Assembly (NCBI RefSeq): GCF_900113335.1
Contig: NZ_FOOX01000007.1
Coordinates: 161,434 to 225,433 of the forward strand
DNA length: 64,000 nt
Direction of reading: 5' to 3'
Origin: Desulfotruncus arcticus DSM 17038
Lineage (GTDB): Bacteria; Bacillota; Desulfotomaculia; Desulfotomaculales; Desulfallaceae
Part shown: positions 53,080-61,122 of the stretch, one piece after another
Position numbering within the stretch: position 1 is the stretch's first letter
Layout: each line of letters starts with the position of its first letter
The notes under the pieces: generated by a model
Database searches by the model: none
What the model was told of the DNA's origin: nothing
The model's input: only the letters and a program-made list of their open reading frames with translations
Made by a program: the position numbers and the translations under genes

Positions 53080-53115
53080 AAAAGCGCGCAAATTAATTCT
53101 CTTAGCGCGCTTTTC
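53080..53115 (-). terminator. terminator of the coat gene
   Basis: AAAAGCGCGC and GCGCGCTTTT stem lies 40 bases after the minus-strand coat gene. Confidence 0.85.
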
Positions 53116-53152
53116 AGTAATTATTAAAGATAAACACTATGTTAAATTCCGC

Positions 53153-53803
53153 TTATTGCGGAGGGTATTGCTGTTGTGTTGCTGAGTGCGAAATGAAATT
53201 CTGAGGTGTTTCCGGTAGTTGGTACCAGCCTCTCTGAGACATATAATTATAGATTTCATAGGACATCTCAATGCAGTTTCTGGCCATGTTGGTGAGTGCG
53301 TTGCGCAGGTGCGGCTCGGAACTTTCCAGGGCGGCCCTGGTGGTAGTGTCGGCACCGCACTTATGGAATAAAAGTGCTCCCTCGGCAATCATCTTATCGT
53401 TAATTGCAGTGGTCTGCATTCCGGTTTGACCGGTCATCTGCGGATTCATCGAGGTACTCATTCCGGCAGTCCCGGTGGTGTACATTGAGCCCGAGGCATA
53501 TTGCCCCGTGCTGTATGGCTGCGCTGTCATCTGGGCTCCCGTGGTGAATTGAGTGCTTTGGCCGCCGGTGGCCATGGTCAGTGCGGTGGGCATTGGTATT
53601 TTGCTGGTATCCATGCCATGAGACTGCATCATCTGAACCATTCTTTGGAAACTATCCAAAGTATGTCTTTGTTGCCTTTCCAAGATTGAACGTAGTTGCT
53701 GGTCCTGGCAGGAATTCAGGTACAGGTTGTTATGGTCTACCATGCATGCGTTGGTTCTCAGTACTTCGCTAAGTACCATGGCCTCTCTGGTTCCGGTTTT
53801 CAT
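53153..53803 (-). CDS. CotF-family spore coat protein
   Basis: 216 residues from ATG 53803 (AAGGAGG). N-terminal helix bundle (AMVLSEVLRTNACMVDHNN), a low-complexity T/S/Q/G/M linker (about 80-130), then the coat helix segment (LRNALTNMARNCIEMSYEIY) and a glutamine/proline-rich tail. The usual CotF ferritin-like halves are separated by the long linker. It is expected in the spore coat. Confidence 0.88.
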   Translation of the reverse strand: MKTGTREAMVLSEVLRTNACMVDHNNLYLNSCQDQQLRSILERQQRHTLDSFQRMVQMMQSHGMDTSKIPMPTALTMATGGQSTQFTTGAQMTAQPYSTGQYASGSMYTTGTAGMSTSMNPQMTGQTGMQTTAINDKMIAEGALLFHKCGADTTTRAALESSEPHLRNALTNMARNCIEMSYEIYNYMSQRGWYQLPETPQNFISHSATQQQYPPQ

Positions 53804-53882
53804 TATATTCCTCCTTGAAAAAAGTAATTACACCGGTTTATTATGCAAAAATTTACCGGAAATTATTCAAAATAAACGTTAT

Positions 53883-54218
53883 TTAATCCTGAATTATTTC
53901 AATTGCGCCAGATTGTTTCATCATGGACCTGACTCTGTCTGCTTCATGTTTGGGGGTCTCTACGGCGACGATAATACCGCCCCTGCCTTTAAGGCCTGCT
54001 ATCCCTTCGGCGAAAGCCTCTGCTTCCCACAGTCCCTCGCGCTCCGTTTTTACAAAGGCTTGAACTTCCGCCATTTCCCACGGGTCCTCTTGCCGCCGGT
54101 CGGTTGCTTTATCCGCACTGCTGATAATCATGTCTTTGCGGTCAAACCCGCCTTTTTGAAGAGAATCCACCAGGGCCCCAACCTGCTGTTGATCCGGCAT
54201 TCTTGCAATAATCCTCAT
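53883..54218 (-). CDS. small stress-type hypothetical protein (YflT-like)
   Basis: 111 residues from ATG 54218 (CGGAGGTG). It begins MRIIARMPDQQQVGALVDSL, then GGFDRKDMIIS, and ends with a ferredoxin-like alpha/beta piece GRGGIIVAVETPKHEADRV. The layout recalls YflT/general stress 17M-like domains, but the match is by pattern only. It lies upstream of the coat gene on the same strand. Confidence 0.7.
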   Translation of the reverse strand: MRIIARMPDQQQVGALVDSLQKGGFDRKDMIISSADKATDRRQEDPWEMAEVQAFVKTEREGLWEAEAFAEGIAGLKGRGGIIVAVETPKHEADRVRSMMKQSGAIEIIQD

Positions 54219-54288
54219 GCATTATCACCTCCGGGGTTAGTATATGTAGCTTTGGAAGGGTATACACTGTGTTTCGCGGTAAAAACCA

Positions 54289-54321
54289 ACGTTGCGCTCC
54301 CTTATTAAGGAGCGCAACGTT
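54289..54321. terminator. palindromic terminator
   Basis: CGTTGCGCTCC / GGAGCGCAACG stem with a CTTATTA loop and TTT; directly abuts the repeat at 54323. Confidence 0.8.
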
Positions 54322-54322
54322 T

Positions 54323-54446
54323 ATCTCGTTAACCGCCGCTAAGACTCCCGCCTATAGAGGCGGGAGTCTTAGCGGCGATAAACTCGAAATAAGTGCGACT
54401 AAGGTTCAGGTGGGGTCAAAACCCCACCTGAACCAAGTCTTCTTTA
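54323..54446 (+). repeat. two-hairpin repeat, copy 5
   Basis: Intact copy with long symmetrical stems: CCGCTAAGACTCCCGCC / GGCGGGAGTCTTAGCGG and GGTTCAGGTGGGG / CCCCACCTGAACC. An AAGGAGGTGATGC sequence (perfect anti-16S complement) starts 4 bases after it. Confidence 0.95.
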
Positions 54447-54548
54447 TGGGAAGGAGGTGATGCAATTTTGTTGGCTTGTTGTATTTATATATATAATTTA
54501 AACGATAAAGATAATTAAATCTGTCAGCTACACGACAAAAAATAGATA
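54447..54548 (+). other. strong ribosome binding site with only tiny ORFs
   Basis: AAGGAGGTGAT at 54451 precedes a 16-codon TTG ORF (54468, LLACCIYIYNLNDKDN) or a 13-codon ATG ORF (54460, MQFCWLVVFIYII). Neither can be assigned; they may be leader peptides, remnants or chance. Confidence 0.35.
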
Positions 54549-54591
54549 AAAAGAGAGGAGAAGCTCCTGATTAAGAGCTTCTCCTCTCTTT
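54549..54591 (-). terminator. terminator of the fumarate reductase operon
   Basis: AGAGAGGAGAAGCTC / GAGCTTCTCCTCTCT stem of about 15 bp; on the minus strand it is followed by TTTTT. Confidence 0.92.
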
Positions 54592-54630
54592 GGTATACGT
54601 TAAAAGTATCCTTAACCGTTTGGTTGCTTA

Positions 54631-55386
54631 TTAGGCCAGTTTGATACCCTGTTTGGGTTTGTAGCCCAACCCGATGGCGGCAATCTTGCGGCGGACAAAG
54701 GCCAACTGCATTTGCAGCGGGAGTTCCATGGGGCAGTTATCGTCACAGGCCATTAAACCCATACAGCCGAAGGCGCCTTCTTCCGAGCCCACAACTTCAA
54801 AGTATTCTGCCGGGGTCCGTTCGTCCCTTGGGTCAACCATAAACCTGGCTACACGGTTGATCCCGGCAGCGCCCAGAAATTCATCGCGGATATTGGCGGT
54901 GGCACAGCCTGCTATACAGCAGCCGCACTCGATGCAGCGCTCGGCTTCGTATATCTTATTAGCCGTTTCGTTGTCCATGCGGTCTTCCTGGGCCTTGGGG
55001 TCAAAGGTTTTACTGGTATGCACCCATGATTCTGTTTTTAGCGACATGTGTCTGAACCAGGTGCCGGTATCAACGGATAAATCGCCGATCAATTTGAATA
55101 CCGGCAGTGGGAACAGCTTAATTTTATTGGGCAAAGTGTTGGTTAACGTTTTGCACGCCAGCCTGGGGCGCCCGTTAATGATCATGGCGCAAGAGCCGCA
55201 AATGGCTGCCCGGCAGACGAAATCAAACATCAGAGAAGGGTCCTGCTCTTCCCTGATCTGGTTCAGGGCGATGAATATGGTCATACCCATTGTTTCTTTA
55301 AGCTTATAAGTCTGCATATATGGTTGGATTTCCGGTTTTTGCGGGTTGAAGCGGAATACTTCAATAGTAAGTTCTCGATCAGCCAT
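54631..55386 (-). CDS. frdB: fumarate reductase/succinate dehydrogenase iron-sulfur subunit
   Basis: 251 residues from ATG 55386 (AAAGGAGG). All three clusters are present: [2Fe-2S] CRAAICGSCAMIINGRPRLAC, shown here as CRAAICGSC...LAC; [4Fe-4S] CIECGCCIAGC; [3Fe-4S] CMGLMACDDNCP. It relays electrons between the flavoprotein and cytochrome b. The sequence is of the Wolinella type. Overlaps frdA by 1 base. Confidence 0.95.
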   Translation of the reverse strand: MADRELTIEVFRFNPQKPEIQPYMQTYKLKETMGMTIFIALNQIREEQDPSLMFDFVCRAAICGSCAMIINGRPRLACKTLTNTLPNKIKLFPLPVFKLIGDLSVDTGTWFRHMSLKTESWVHTSKTFDPKAQEDRMDNETANKIYEAERCIECGCCIAGCATANIRDEFLGAAGINRVARFMVDPRDERTPAEYFEVVGSEEGAFGCMGLMACDDNCPMELPLQMQLAFVRRKIAAIGLGYKPKQGIKLA

Positions 55387-57209
55387 TATTTGCCTCCTTT
55401 AGATTGAGCCGAGGATTCGCCGTAACCGCGGTCACCCGGCGGCAGCTCGGTAATCTTAACGGGTTCGTATTTCAGCTCGGGCAAATCGGCGCCTTCCGGC
55501 CAATAGGCCAGGGTGCGCTTGAGCCAGTTAACGTCGTCCCGCTTGGGGTAATCTTCCCGGGCGTGGCTGCCGCGACTTTCGGTGCGCGTCAGCGCTCCGT
55601 AGGAGATACAAAGCGCAAGCTTAATCATGCCGGGAAGTCTAAGTGCCTGAGCCAGTTCGGGATTGGCCCCTTCACCGTTGGAGCGCAGGCCGAGTTTCAG
55701 AGACCGGTGATAAACTTCCCGCAGGTTGGAAACTGCTTTTTCCAGATCCGGCCCTTTGCGGAAAATACCCACGTAATCCATCAGGTTCTTTTCCATTTCG
55801 TTGCGCAGCTCGTATACGTTTTCCTTGCCGTTCCAACCGTTAACAAGTGCTTTAATCCTGCTTTCCTGCTCTTTGACCGCGCTGTCCACCAGCTGGTAAT
55901 TGTATGATATGGTAGCGTCTTTGGTGTATTCAGCTACCTTTTTACCAATAATCCGGCCGGCGGTAATAGTTTCGGCCAGTGAGTTGCCGCCCAGGCGATT
56001 AAAGCCGTGCAGGTCCCAGCAGGCTGATTCGCCGGCTGCAAATAAACCTTTGAGCCCGTAGGCATAACCGTCGGAATTGGTCCTGATGCCGCCCATGCTG
56101 TAGTGCTGGGTGGGCCGCACCGGAATCAGGTCTTTAACCGGGTCTACACCGGCGAAATTGCGGGCAATGTTGGCGATTTCCCGCAGGTTGGTGTTGATGT
56201 GTTTGGCCCCGAGGTGCCGAATATCCAGCCACAGGTGAGGGCCGTAAGGACTGTCCACGCCGTTGCCGGCTCGAATATGCTGGATCATGCGCCGGGATAC
56301 CACGTCGCGGGAGGCCAGTTCTTTTTTCTTGGGCTCGTAGTCCGGCATAAACCGGTATTTATTTTTATCCAACAGGTAGCCGCCGTCACCCCTGGCACCT
56401 TCAGTAATCAGAATCCATACCGGAACCATTCCCGTGGGGTGGAACTGAACGGCTTCCATGTTGCCCAGCGGGACAACGCCGCTATTCAGGGCGACAAACA
56501 TGCCGTTGCCCTCGTTAATTACCGCGTTGGTTGATGCGCTGTATAACCTGCCGTAGCCGCCGGTGCAAATAACCGTTGATTTGGCGATATAAACGCGGAG
56601 GTCGCCGGTACGCAGGCAGCGGGCCACCACACCAAAACAATTTTCACCGTCATGAATCAATGAAATTGCTTCGGTACGGTCGTGTACCGTTATACCCAGT
56701 TTGATCACAATGGTGTCCATGGTGTATTGCAGGGTATGACCGGTGCCGTCGGCGGTATAGCAGGTGCGCCATTTGGCTGTGCCGCCGAAGTCACGGGCGG
56801 TGATCAGACCTTCTTTTTCTTTTTTCTCCTCAAGCTCACGTCCATCAGGCAGGGTTCGCTTGCCTGCTACAATGCGGTTCCAGGGCACGCCCCAAACGGC
56901 CATTTCCCTTACTGCCACAGGTGCGGTTTCCACGAACATTCTGGCCACATCCTGCTCGCAGCCCCAGTCAGAACCTTTAACTGTATCTGCAAAGTGAACA
57001 TCGGGGTTGTCTCCTTCGCCCATGGCGCAGTTGCCTAAAGAGGCCTGCATGCCGCCCTGGGCGGCTGTACTGTGAGAGCGGCGCGGGGGTACCAGGCTCA
57101 AAAGTATTACATCCTGTCCCTGGGAAGCTGCTTCCACGGCAATTCTCTCCCCCGCCAGGCCGGCGCCTACGACTAAACAATCTGTGATAAAGGTTTGGTA
57201 TACGCTCAT
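55386..57209 (-). CDS. frdA: fumarate reductase/succinate dehydrogenase flavoprotein subunit
   Basis: 607 residues from ATG 57209 (GGAGGTG; the frame extends upstream into the cytochrome gene). FAD fold VVGAGLAGERIA, covalent-FAD histidine in RSHSTAAQGGMQ, and active-site motifs PTQHYSMGGI and GSRGSHAREDYP (read as ESRGSHAREDYP). It interconverts succinate and fumarate on the cytoplasmic side. Confidence 0.96.
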   Translation of the reverse strand: MSVYQTFITDCLVVGAGLAGERIAVEAASQGQDVILLSLVPPRRSHSTAAQGGMQASLGNCAMGEGDNPDVHFADTVKGSDWGCEQDVARMFVETAPVAVREMAVWGVPWNRIVAGKRTLPDGRELEEKKEKEGLITARDFGGTAKWRTCYTADGTGHTLQYTMDTIVIKLGITVHDRTEAISLIHDGENCFGVVARCLRTGDLRVYIAKSTVICTGGYGRLYSASTNAVINEGNGMFVALNSGVVPLGNMEAVQFHPTGMVPVWILITEGARGDGGYLLDKNKYRFMPDYEPKKKELASRDVVSRRMIQHIRAGNGVDSPYGPHLWLDIRHLGAKHINTNLREIANIARNFAGVDPVKDLIPVRPTQHYSMGGIRTNSDGYAYGLKGLFAAGESACWDLHGFNRLGGNSLAETITAGRIIGKKVAEYTKDATISYNYQLVDSAVKEQESRIKALVNGWNGKENVYELRNEMEKNLMDYVGIFRKGPDLEKAVSNLREVYHRSLKLGLRSNGEGANPELAQALRLPGMIKLALCISYGALTRTESRGSHAREDYPKRDDVNWLKRTLAYWPEGADLPELKYEPVKITELPPGDRGYGESSAQSKGGK

Positions 57210-57841
57210 AGGGCACCTCCTAACTGGACAAAGACAAACATGGCGGCCAAGCCTAAAATGAGTATGATAGCAGTAATAGCCTTGGAAACGTAACCTACAG
57301 GCTTGCGTGGGAACCAGCCCCATTTAACGAACTGGCGGTAGATGCCAAATCCGGCATGATACTCGCCTACAATCAGCAGTATCAAGTAAAACCACCAAAA
57401 AGCTTCCATGCGTTCGGCGCTGTTGACGGCCCTAATCGGCCAGCCGGTGGTAACCAGCCAAACGTGAATGCCTGCCAGCACCAGAATGGCCATACCGGTG
57501 ATAGTTTGAAACACCCAGGTCCAGGTGTCGGTATGGCGCAGCATTTTGGCATGCTGCCAGACTATTCTTTGTTCCTGCATCCGGGTTGGTATTCTGCGAC
57601 CCGCAATAACAAAATGGAAAAGTGCGACAACTACAATAAAGGGAATACCGACGTATGAGAGATAATATTTATCGAGGAATTCTGACAACATGTCAAATGT
57701 GCCCTGGGAGATTAGTATGGTAGACACAAAAAGCATGTGTGTCCATAAAAATCCCACCAGGAGAAGACCGCTGGTCAATTCTACCAAATCCAGATACAGG
57801 TCGGTTTTGTTGCTTTTAGTCAGGGTTTTTTGTAGCAACAT
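57206..57841 (-). CDS. frdC: fumarate reductase/succinate dehydrogenase cytochrome b subunit (diheme)
   Basis: 211 residues from ATG 57841 (AAAGGAG). Five membrane segments with histidines in FLWTHMLFV, VALFHFVIAG, QHAKMLRHTD, LAGIHVWLV and GEYHAGFGIYR, matching the diheme Wolinella-type subunit. It links the enzyme to menaquinone. Order C-A-B with 4- and 1-base overlaps makes one operon. Direction of use (fumarate respiration or succinate oxidation) cannot be read from sequence. Confidence 0.94.
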   Translation of the reverse strand: MLLQKTLTKSNKTDLYLDLVELTSGLLLVGFLWTHMLFVSTILISQGTFDMLSEFLDKYYLSYVGIPFIVVVALFHFVIAGRRIPTRMQEQRIVWQHAKMLRHTDTWTWVFQTITGMAILVLAGIHVWLVTTGWPIRAVNSAERMEAFWWFYLILLIVGEYHAGFGIYRQFVKWGWFPRKPVGYVSKAITAIILILGLAAMFVFVQLGGAL

Positions 57842-58539
57842 TTCTTCTCCTTTCCGCTAAATCGTCATAGTTTTCAACGCTTAACAATAAAAATAATTAA
57901 AGGTTCTTGTTTTTACCGGCTATCCCTCCTTTGTATAATACAGTTAATAAATTAAAAATTATTAGAAAATTTTAGAAAAGAGAATCTAAAATTTAAAAAT
58001 AGATTATGCATTATTATTTTGACGCGGGCAGCCTTAGTTCCTTTAAAGGTATTTATTTTTACATGCTGTACCAAAAGGTTGCTAAATTTGCGTTAGTATT
58101 TTGGCCGGCTTTGGGCTTACATCTTAACGCTTGTATAATGCAAAATTCATGCCTTAATAGAAAAGGGGCAATTTACTGGACTAAATCACTGCTGTCAACC
58201 TTTATTTTTTAAAATTTAGAAATTATATTTAAAAACTTTAAAAGAATGGGAAATATAATAACACTAAACTTTTAAAAATTAGAAATCGAGGTGAATATGT
58301 AATTTGCATTATTATGGCATAAAGTTTCATTTATCAGCTTTGGGGAATTTTTGGTATATAAAAAAAGTTTAGGTAAGCAACAAATTACTTTCTTTAAGAA
58401 TTCCTTAAAACATTAGCATTCGCTTGCTTTAATGAATTCAGAATGACAGAAATGGATTTAATTTGAAATGGTTTCCTGTAATGGTTTAGTCAAATTTAGG
58501 ATATTACTAAAACAACTCTCAATTAAAGGAGGACTTAAA
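57842..58539. other. long AT-rich divergent intergenic region
   Basis: About 700 bases between the frd operon and the second spoVT. I see no supported gene. A 68-codon frame (58006-58212) lacks a ribosome binding site. At 58288 a GAGGTG is followed by ATG-TAA, a start directly followed by a stop. The promoters of both flanking genes should lie here but are not obvious. Confidence 0.5.
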
Positions 58540-59073
58540 ATGAAAGCAACCGGGATTGTCAGAAGGATTGATGATTTAGGGCGCGTCGTGATTCCTAAGG
58601 AGATCAGACGTACTATGCGTATTAGAGAAGGCGAGCCTCTGGAGATATATGTAGATAGAGAAGGAGAAGTAATCCTTAAAAAATACTCGCCAATAAATGA
58701 ACTGGGTGAATTCGCCAAGGAATACGCCGATTCTCTGCATGACGCCCTGGGACACGTAGTTTGTATTGCAGACCGTGATGAAATTATTGCTGTTTCCGGT
58801 GGATTTAAAAAAGATTTGCTGAAAAAGCCCATTAGTAACATGTTGGAAGAAACAATTAACAACCGGCAAACTAAAATTGTTGAAGAAGATCACAGCCTCG
58901 GGACAGATGAGCGGGTGCAATTTAAAAACAGCGTGATTTCACCTATTATTGCCAACGGGGATGCCATCGGAGCTGTTATCATAACTTCAGCTGAAGAAGC
59001 CAAAATGGCAGATCTGGAAAGAAAGTTGGCGGAAACAGCGGCATCTTTTTTAGCAAAACAAATGGAGGAATAA
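58540..59073 (+). CDS. spoVT: stage V sporulation protein T (copy 2)
   Basis: 177 residues from ATG 58540 (AAAGGAGG). MKATGIVRRIDDLGRVVIPK and REGEPLEIYVDREGEVILKK are almost identical to copy 1 over the AbrB domain; the GAF-like domain differs more (KKPISNMLEETINNRQTKIV). The split suggests the same or similar DNA site but different ligand response. Which is the functional counterpart of Bacillus SpoVT cannot be told. Confidence 0.93.
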   Translation: MKATGIVRRIDDLGRVVIPKEIRRTMRIREGEPLEIYVDREGEVILKKYSPINELGEFAKEYADSLHDALGHVVCIADRDEIIAVSGGFKKDLLKKPISNMLEETINNRQTKIVEEDHSLGTDERVQFKNSVISPIIANGDAIGAVIITSAEEAKMADLERKLAETAASFLAKQMEE

Positions 59074-59076
59074 ACT

Positions 59077-59105
59077 GGACGCCTCAATCAGGGGCGTTCT
59101 TTTTT
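59077..59105 (+). terminator. rho-independent terminator
   Basis: GACGCC / GGGCGTT stem with TCAATCA loop and six Ts after spoVT. Confidence 0.82.
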
Positions 59106-59184
59106 GACGCGCTTATTTAAATGCAATAATTACCATTAAATACCACTTATATTGTGTGGATCAAAGAGGCAATATAATAGCGTA

Positions 59185-59600
59185 AGGTTCGTAATGGCCG
59201 AGCCAAGATTGTTACAGGGTCGTAAAGGCTCTGTAATAGTCGGCCAAAGGTTGGTATCGGGTCATCAAGGCTCGGTATTAGCCGGCGGGCAGATCGGTAA
59301 ATGTTCTGGCAGGCTATATTGCAGTCCGAACGATTGCAATATGGTCGTAAGGGATGTTTATCGGTCGAGCTAAGATTATTATGGGTTCCGATAATTTTAA
59401 CAATTTAACATGGTCCAGTGTTTTTTGTTGAAGTTGCTCTGGGTTTGCAGCAGTCGAGAGATTGCTGCAGGCTCATAAGGTATCCATAATAGTCGAGCAA
59501 AGATCATTATGGGTGTCGTAATGGTCTTTGGCAGCCGAAAGGTTGTCAGGGGCTACGCAGATACTCATAGTGGTTGTAGCGTAGGTCATTACGGGCTTGA
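59185..59600 (+). ncRNA. tandem hairpin array, proposed structured RNA
   Basis: The stretch is not coding in any frame and consists of units of about 40 bases: spacer GGTCGTAAAGG-like, variable left arm, loop AGTCGAGCAAAGATT-like, complementary right arm. Clear hairpins: 59314-59344 (CTATATTGC/GCAATATGG, loop AGTCCGAACGATT); 59444-59471 (TTTGCAGC/GCTGCAGG, loop AGTCGAGAGATT); 59481-59515 (TATCCATAAT/ATTATGGGTG, loop AGTCGAGCAAAGATC); 59524-59553 (GTCTTTGGC/GTCAGGGGC, loop AGCCGAAAGGTT); 59564-59595 (CTCATAGT/ATTACGGG with one mismatch). Weaker units lie at 59191-59215, 59225-59280 and 59358-59394. Stem bases differ among units while pairing is kept. A terminator follows at 59604. It is not a family I know; strand is inferred from the terminator and flanks. 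Confidence 0.65.
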
Positions 59601-59603
59601 ACT

Positions 59604-59640
59604 GAAATCCCCTTTCTTTGTTAGGAAGGGGATTTCTATT
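59604..59640 (+). terminator. strong terminator closing the hairpin array
   Basis: GAAATCCCCTT pairs perfectly with AAGGGGATTTC across an 11-base loop; T-rich tail. Confidence 0.88.
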
Positions 59641-59683
59641 GTATCTTGTCAAATATTTGGCAAGAGCTAAGGAATAAAGTATT

Positions 59684-59723
59684 AAAACGCGCGCATTAAG
59701 GGAACTGATTCGGCGCGCGTTTT
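59684..59723. terminator. palindromic terminator-like hairpin
   Basis: AAAACGCGCGC pairs with GCGCGCGTTTT around an 18-base loop, 54 bases before the uracil-DNA glycosylase start; symmetric, so it may act on either strand. Confidence 0.75.
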
Positions 59724-59776
59724 ATACCGGTGTGTTATAATTATCATATTGAAATAATAATTATTTCGGAGGTTGC

Positions 59777-60364
59777 ATGAAGTCTAAAGCTTTGCAAGAA
59801 TTATATGCCAGGATGGCTAATTGTAAGTGTGAGTGCCCGGGAGAAAGGGAAGGGGCCGGTTTGGTTAAAGACCGGTACAGCAGCCGGGATACAGGGATTG
59901 TTTTTTTAGGGGAAGCTCCCGGCGGTGAAGAAATAAAGCAGGGAGTTCCTTTTGTAGGTCAGGCCGGGCGCAAGCTGGATACTTACCTTGAACTGGCGGG
60001 TTTAAGCCGCAAAGATGTTTTCATTATTAATTCCGTCAAGTGCCGGCCTACCAAAAACGAAGGCCGGGCCAACCGCAAACCCGGCGGGTGCGAGGTTAAA
60101 GCATGCGCCCATTGGCTGGAACAGGAGTTGGAAATTCTGTCACCCAGGGTAATAGTAACCCTGGGTGATGTGGCCTTAAAGAAATTTGGTGGAAGTAAGG
60201 TAAGAATCGGTAATTACCACGGTCAGCCGCTAGTATGGAATCAAATTACCGTTTTCCCTTTATACCACCCGGCAGCGGCTATTTATCGCCGTGCGTTAGA
60301 AGATATTATTCAAGAAGATTTCATTAAGTTGGGCAGCTGGTTAAAAAATAACCTTAAGCCGTAA
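59777..60364 (+). CDS. family 4-type uracil-DNA glycosylase
   Basis: 195 residues from ATG 59777 (CGGAGG). Motif GEAPGGEE (45-52), GVPFVGQAGRKLD, and the late motif PLYHPAA with H164. Cysteines at 16-20, C89 and C105/C110 fit the four [4Fe-4S] ligands of family 4. It removes uracil from DNA. Its 3' end overlaps the convergent activase gene by 11 bases. Confidence 0.92.
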   Translation: MKSKALQELYARMANCKCECPGEREGAGLVKDRYSSRDTGIVFLGEAPGGEEIKQGVPFVGQAGRKLDTYLELAGLSRKDVFIINSVKCRPTKNEGRANRKPGGCEVKACAHWLEQELEILSPRVIVTLGDVALKKFGGSKVRIGNYHGQPLVWNQITVFPLYHPAAAIYRRALEDIIQEDFIKLGSWLKNNLKP

Positions 60365-61109
60365 AATCATTTTGGGCTGCGGCTAGCGCCGCGCCCAGAG
60401 CCCCCACCAGCTGAGGCTCCTCCGGGATGAGTACTTTAATTCCCAGCTTTGTGGATAGTAATGAGTTGATGCAACGGTTTTTAGCGACGCCGCCGGTAAA
60501 CACCAGTGGTGCTTTAAAACCGGCTCTTTGGAGCATTCCGGCCGTCCGCTCAACCACCGAAGCATGTAATGCCAGGGCGATGTCCTTTTGGGGCGCTCCC
60601 CTGTGGAGTAAGGTTACCGCTTCTGATTCGGCAAAGACAGTGCACATATTGCTGATTTTAATTGTTGCTTTACCGGTTAGCGCTTCCTGGCCAAATAAGC
60701 TGACGGAACTGTAGCCCAGTGCACCGGACATTATTTCCAAAAACTTACCCGTGCCTGCCGAACACCTGTCGTTCATCAGGAAATCAACAACTGCGCCCTG
60801 TTCATTTAAAATTATCACTTTGGTATCCTGCCCGCCAATGTCCAATACAGTTCGAACTCCGGGAAAAAGCCGGGCGGCGCCAAGTGCATGCGCTTTAATT
60901 TCAGTAATTACATCATGGGCGAATTCGGTTTTGGCCGAATGCCTTCCATAACCGGTTGCTACGATTCGGCTGTAAGTTCCATCAAGGATTCTTTTGGCAG
61001 TGTCGGTAGGTTCAAAACCGGTATCTTCCAGGCGAACCTGTTTTATCTGCCCTGCTGCTATAGCCACCAGACCTATGGTTCTGGAGCCGATGTCAATTCC
61101 GGCAAACAC
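60354..61109 (-). CDS. ATP-dependent [4Fe-4S] activase (HgdC/BcrAD/YjiL family; DCCP reductase type)
   Basis: 251 residues from GTG 61109 (AAAGGGG). The ASKHA fold has FAGIDIGSRT, DIGGQDTKVI and FTGGVAKN; C116 (NDRCSAGTGKFLE) and C156 (ISNMCTVFAESE) are the pair that holds the dimer-bridging cluster. It uses ATP to inject one low-potential electron into its partner. The partner is the gene immediately upstream, 13 bases away. Confidence 0.94.
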   Translation of the reverse strand: MFAGIDIGSRTIGLVAIAAGQIKQVRLEDTGFEPTDTAKRILDGTYSRIVATGYGRHSAKTEFAHDVITEIKAHALGAARLFPGVRTVLDIGGQDTKVIILNEQGAVVDFLMNDRCSAGTGKFLEIMSGALGYSSVSLFGQEALTGKATIKISNMCTVFAESEAVTLLHRGAPQKDIALALHASVVERTAGMLQRAGFKAPLVFTGGVAKNRCINSLLSTKLGIKVLIPEEPQLVGALGAALAAAQNDFTA

Positions 61110-61122
61110 GTTCCAAACCCCT

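Noticed and set aside
58006..58212. 68-codon ORF before the second spoVT
   Set aside because: No ribosome binding site, AT-driven composition, and no protein-like pattern.
58288..58302. GAGGTG followed by ATG-TAA
   Set aside because: A start-stop pair can be regulatory, but in such AT-rich sequence it is likely chance; no downstream gene is within range.
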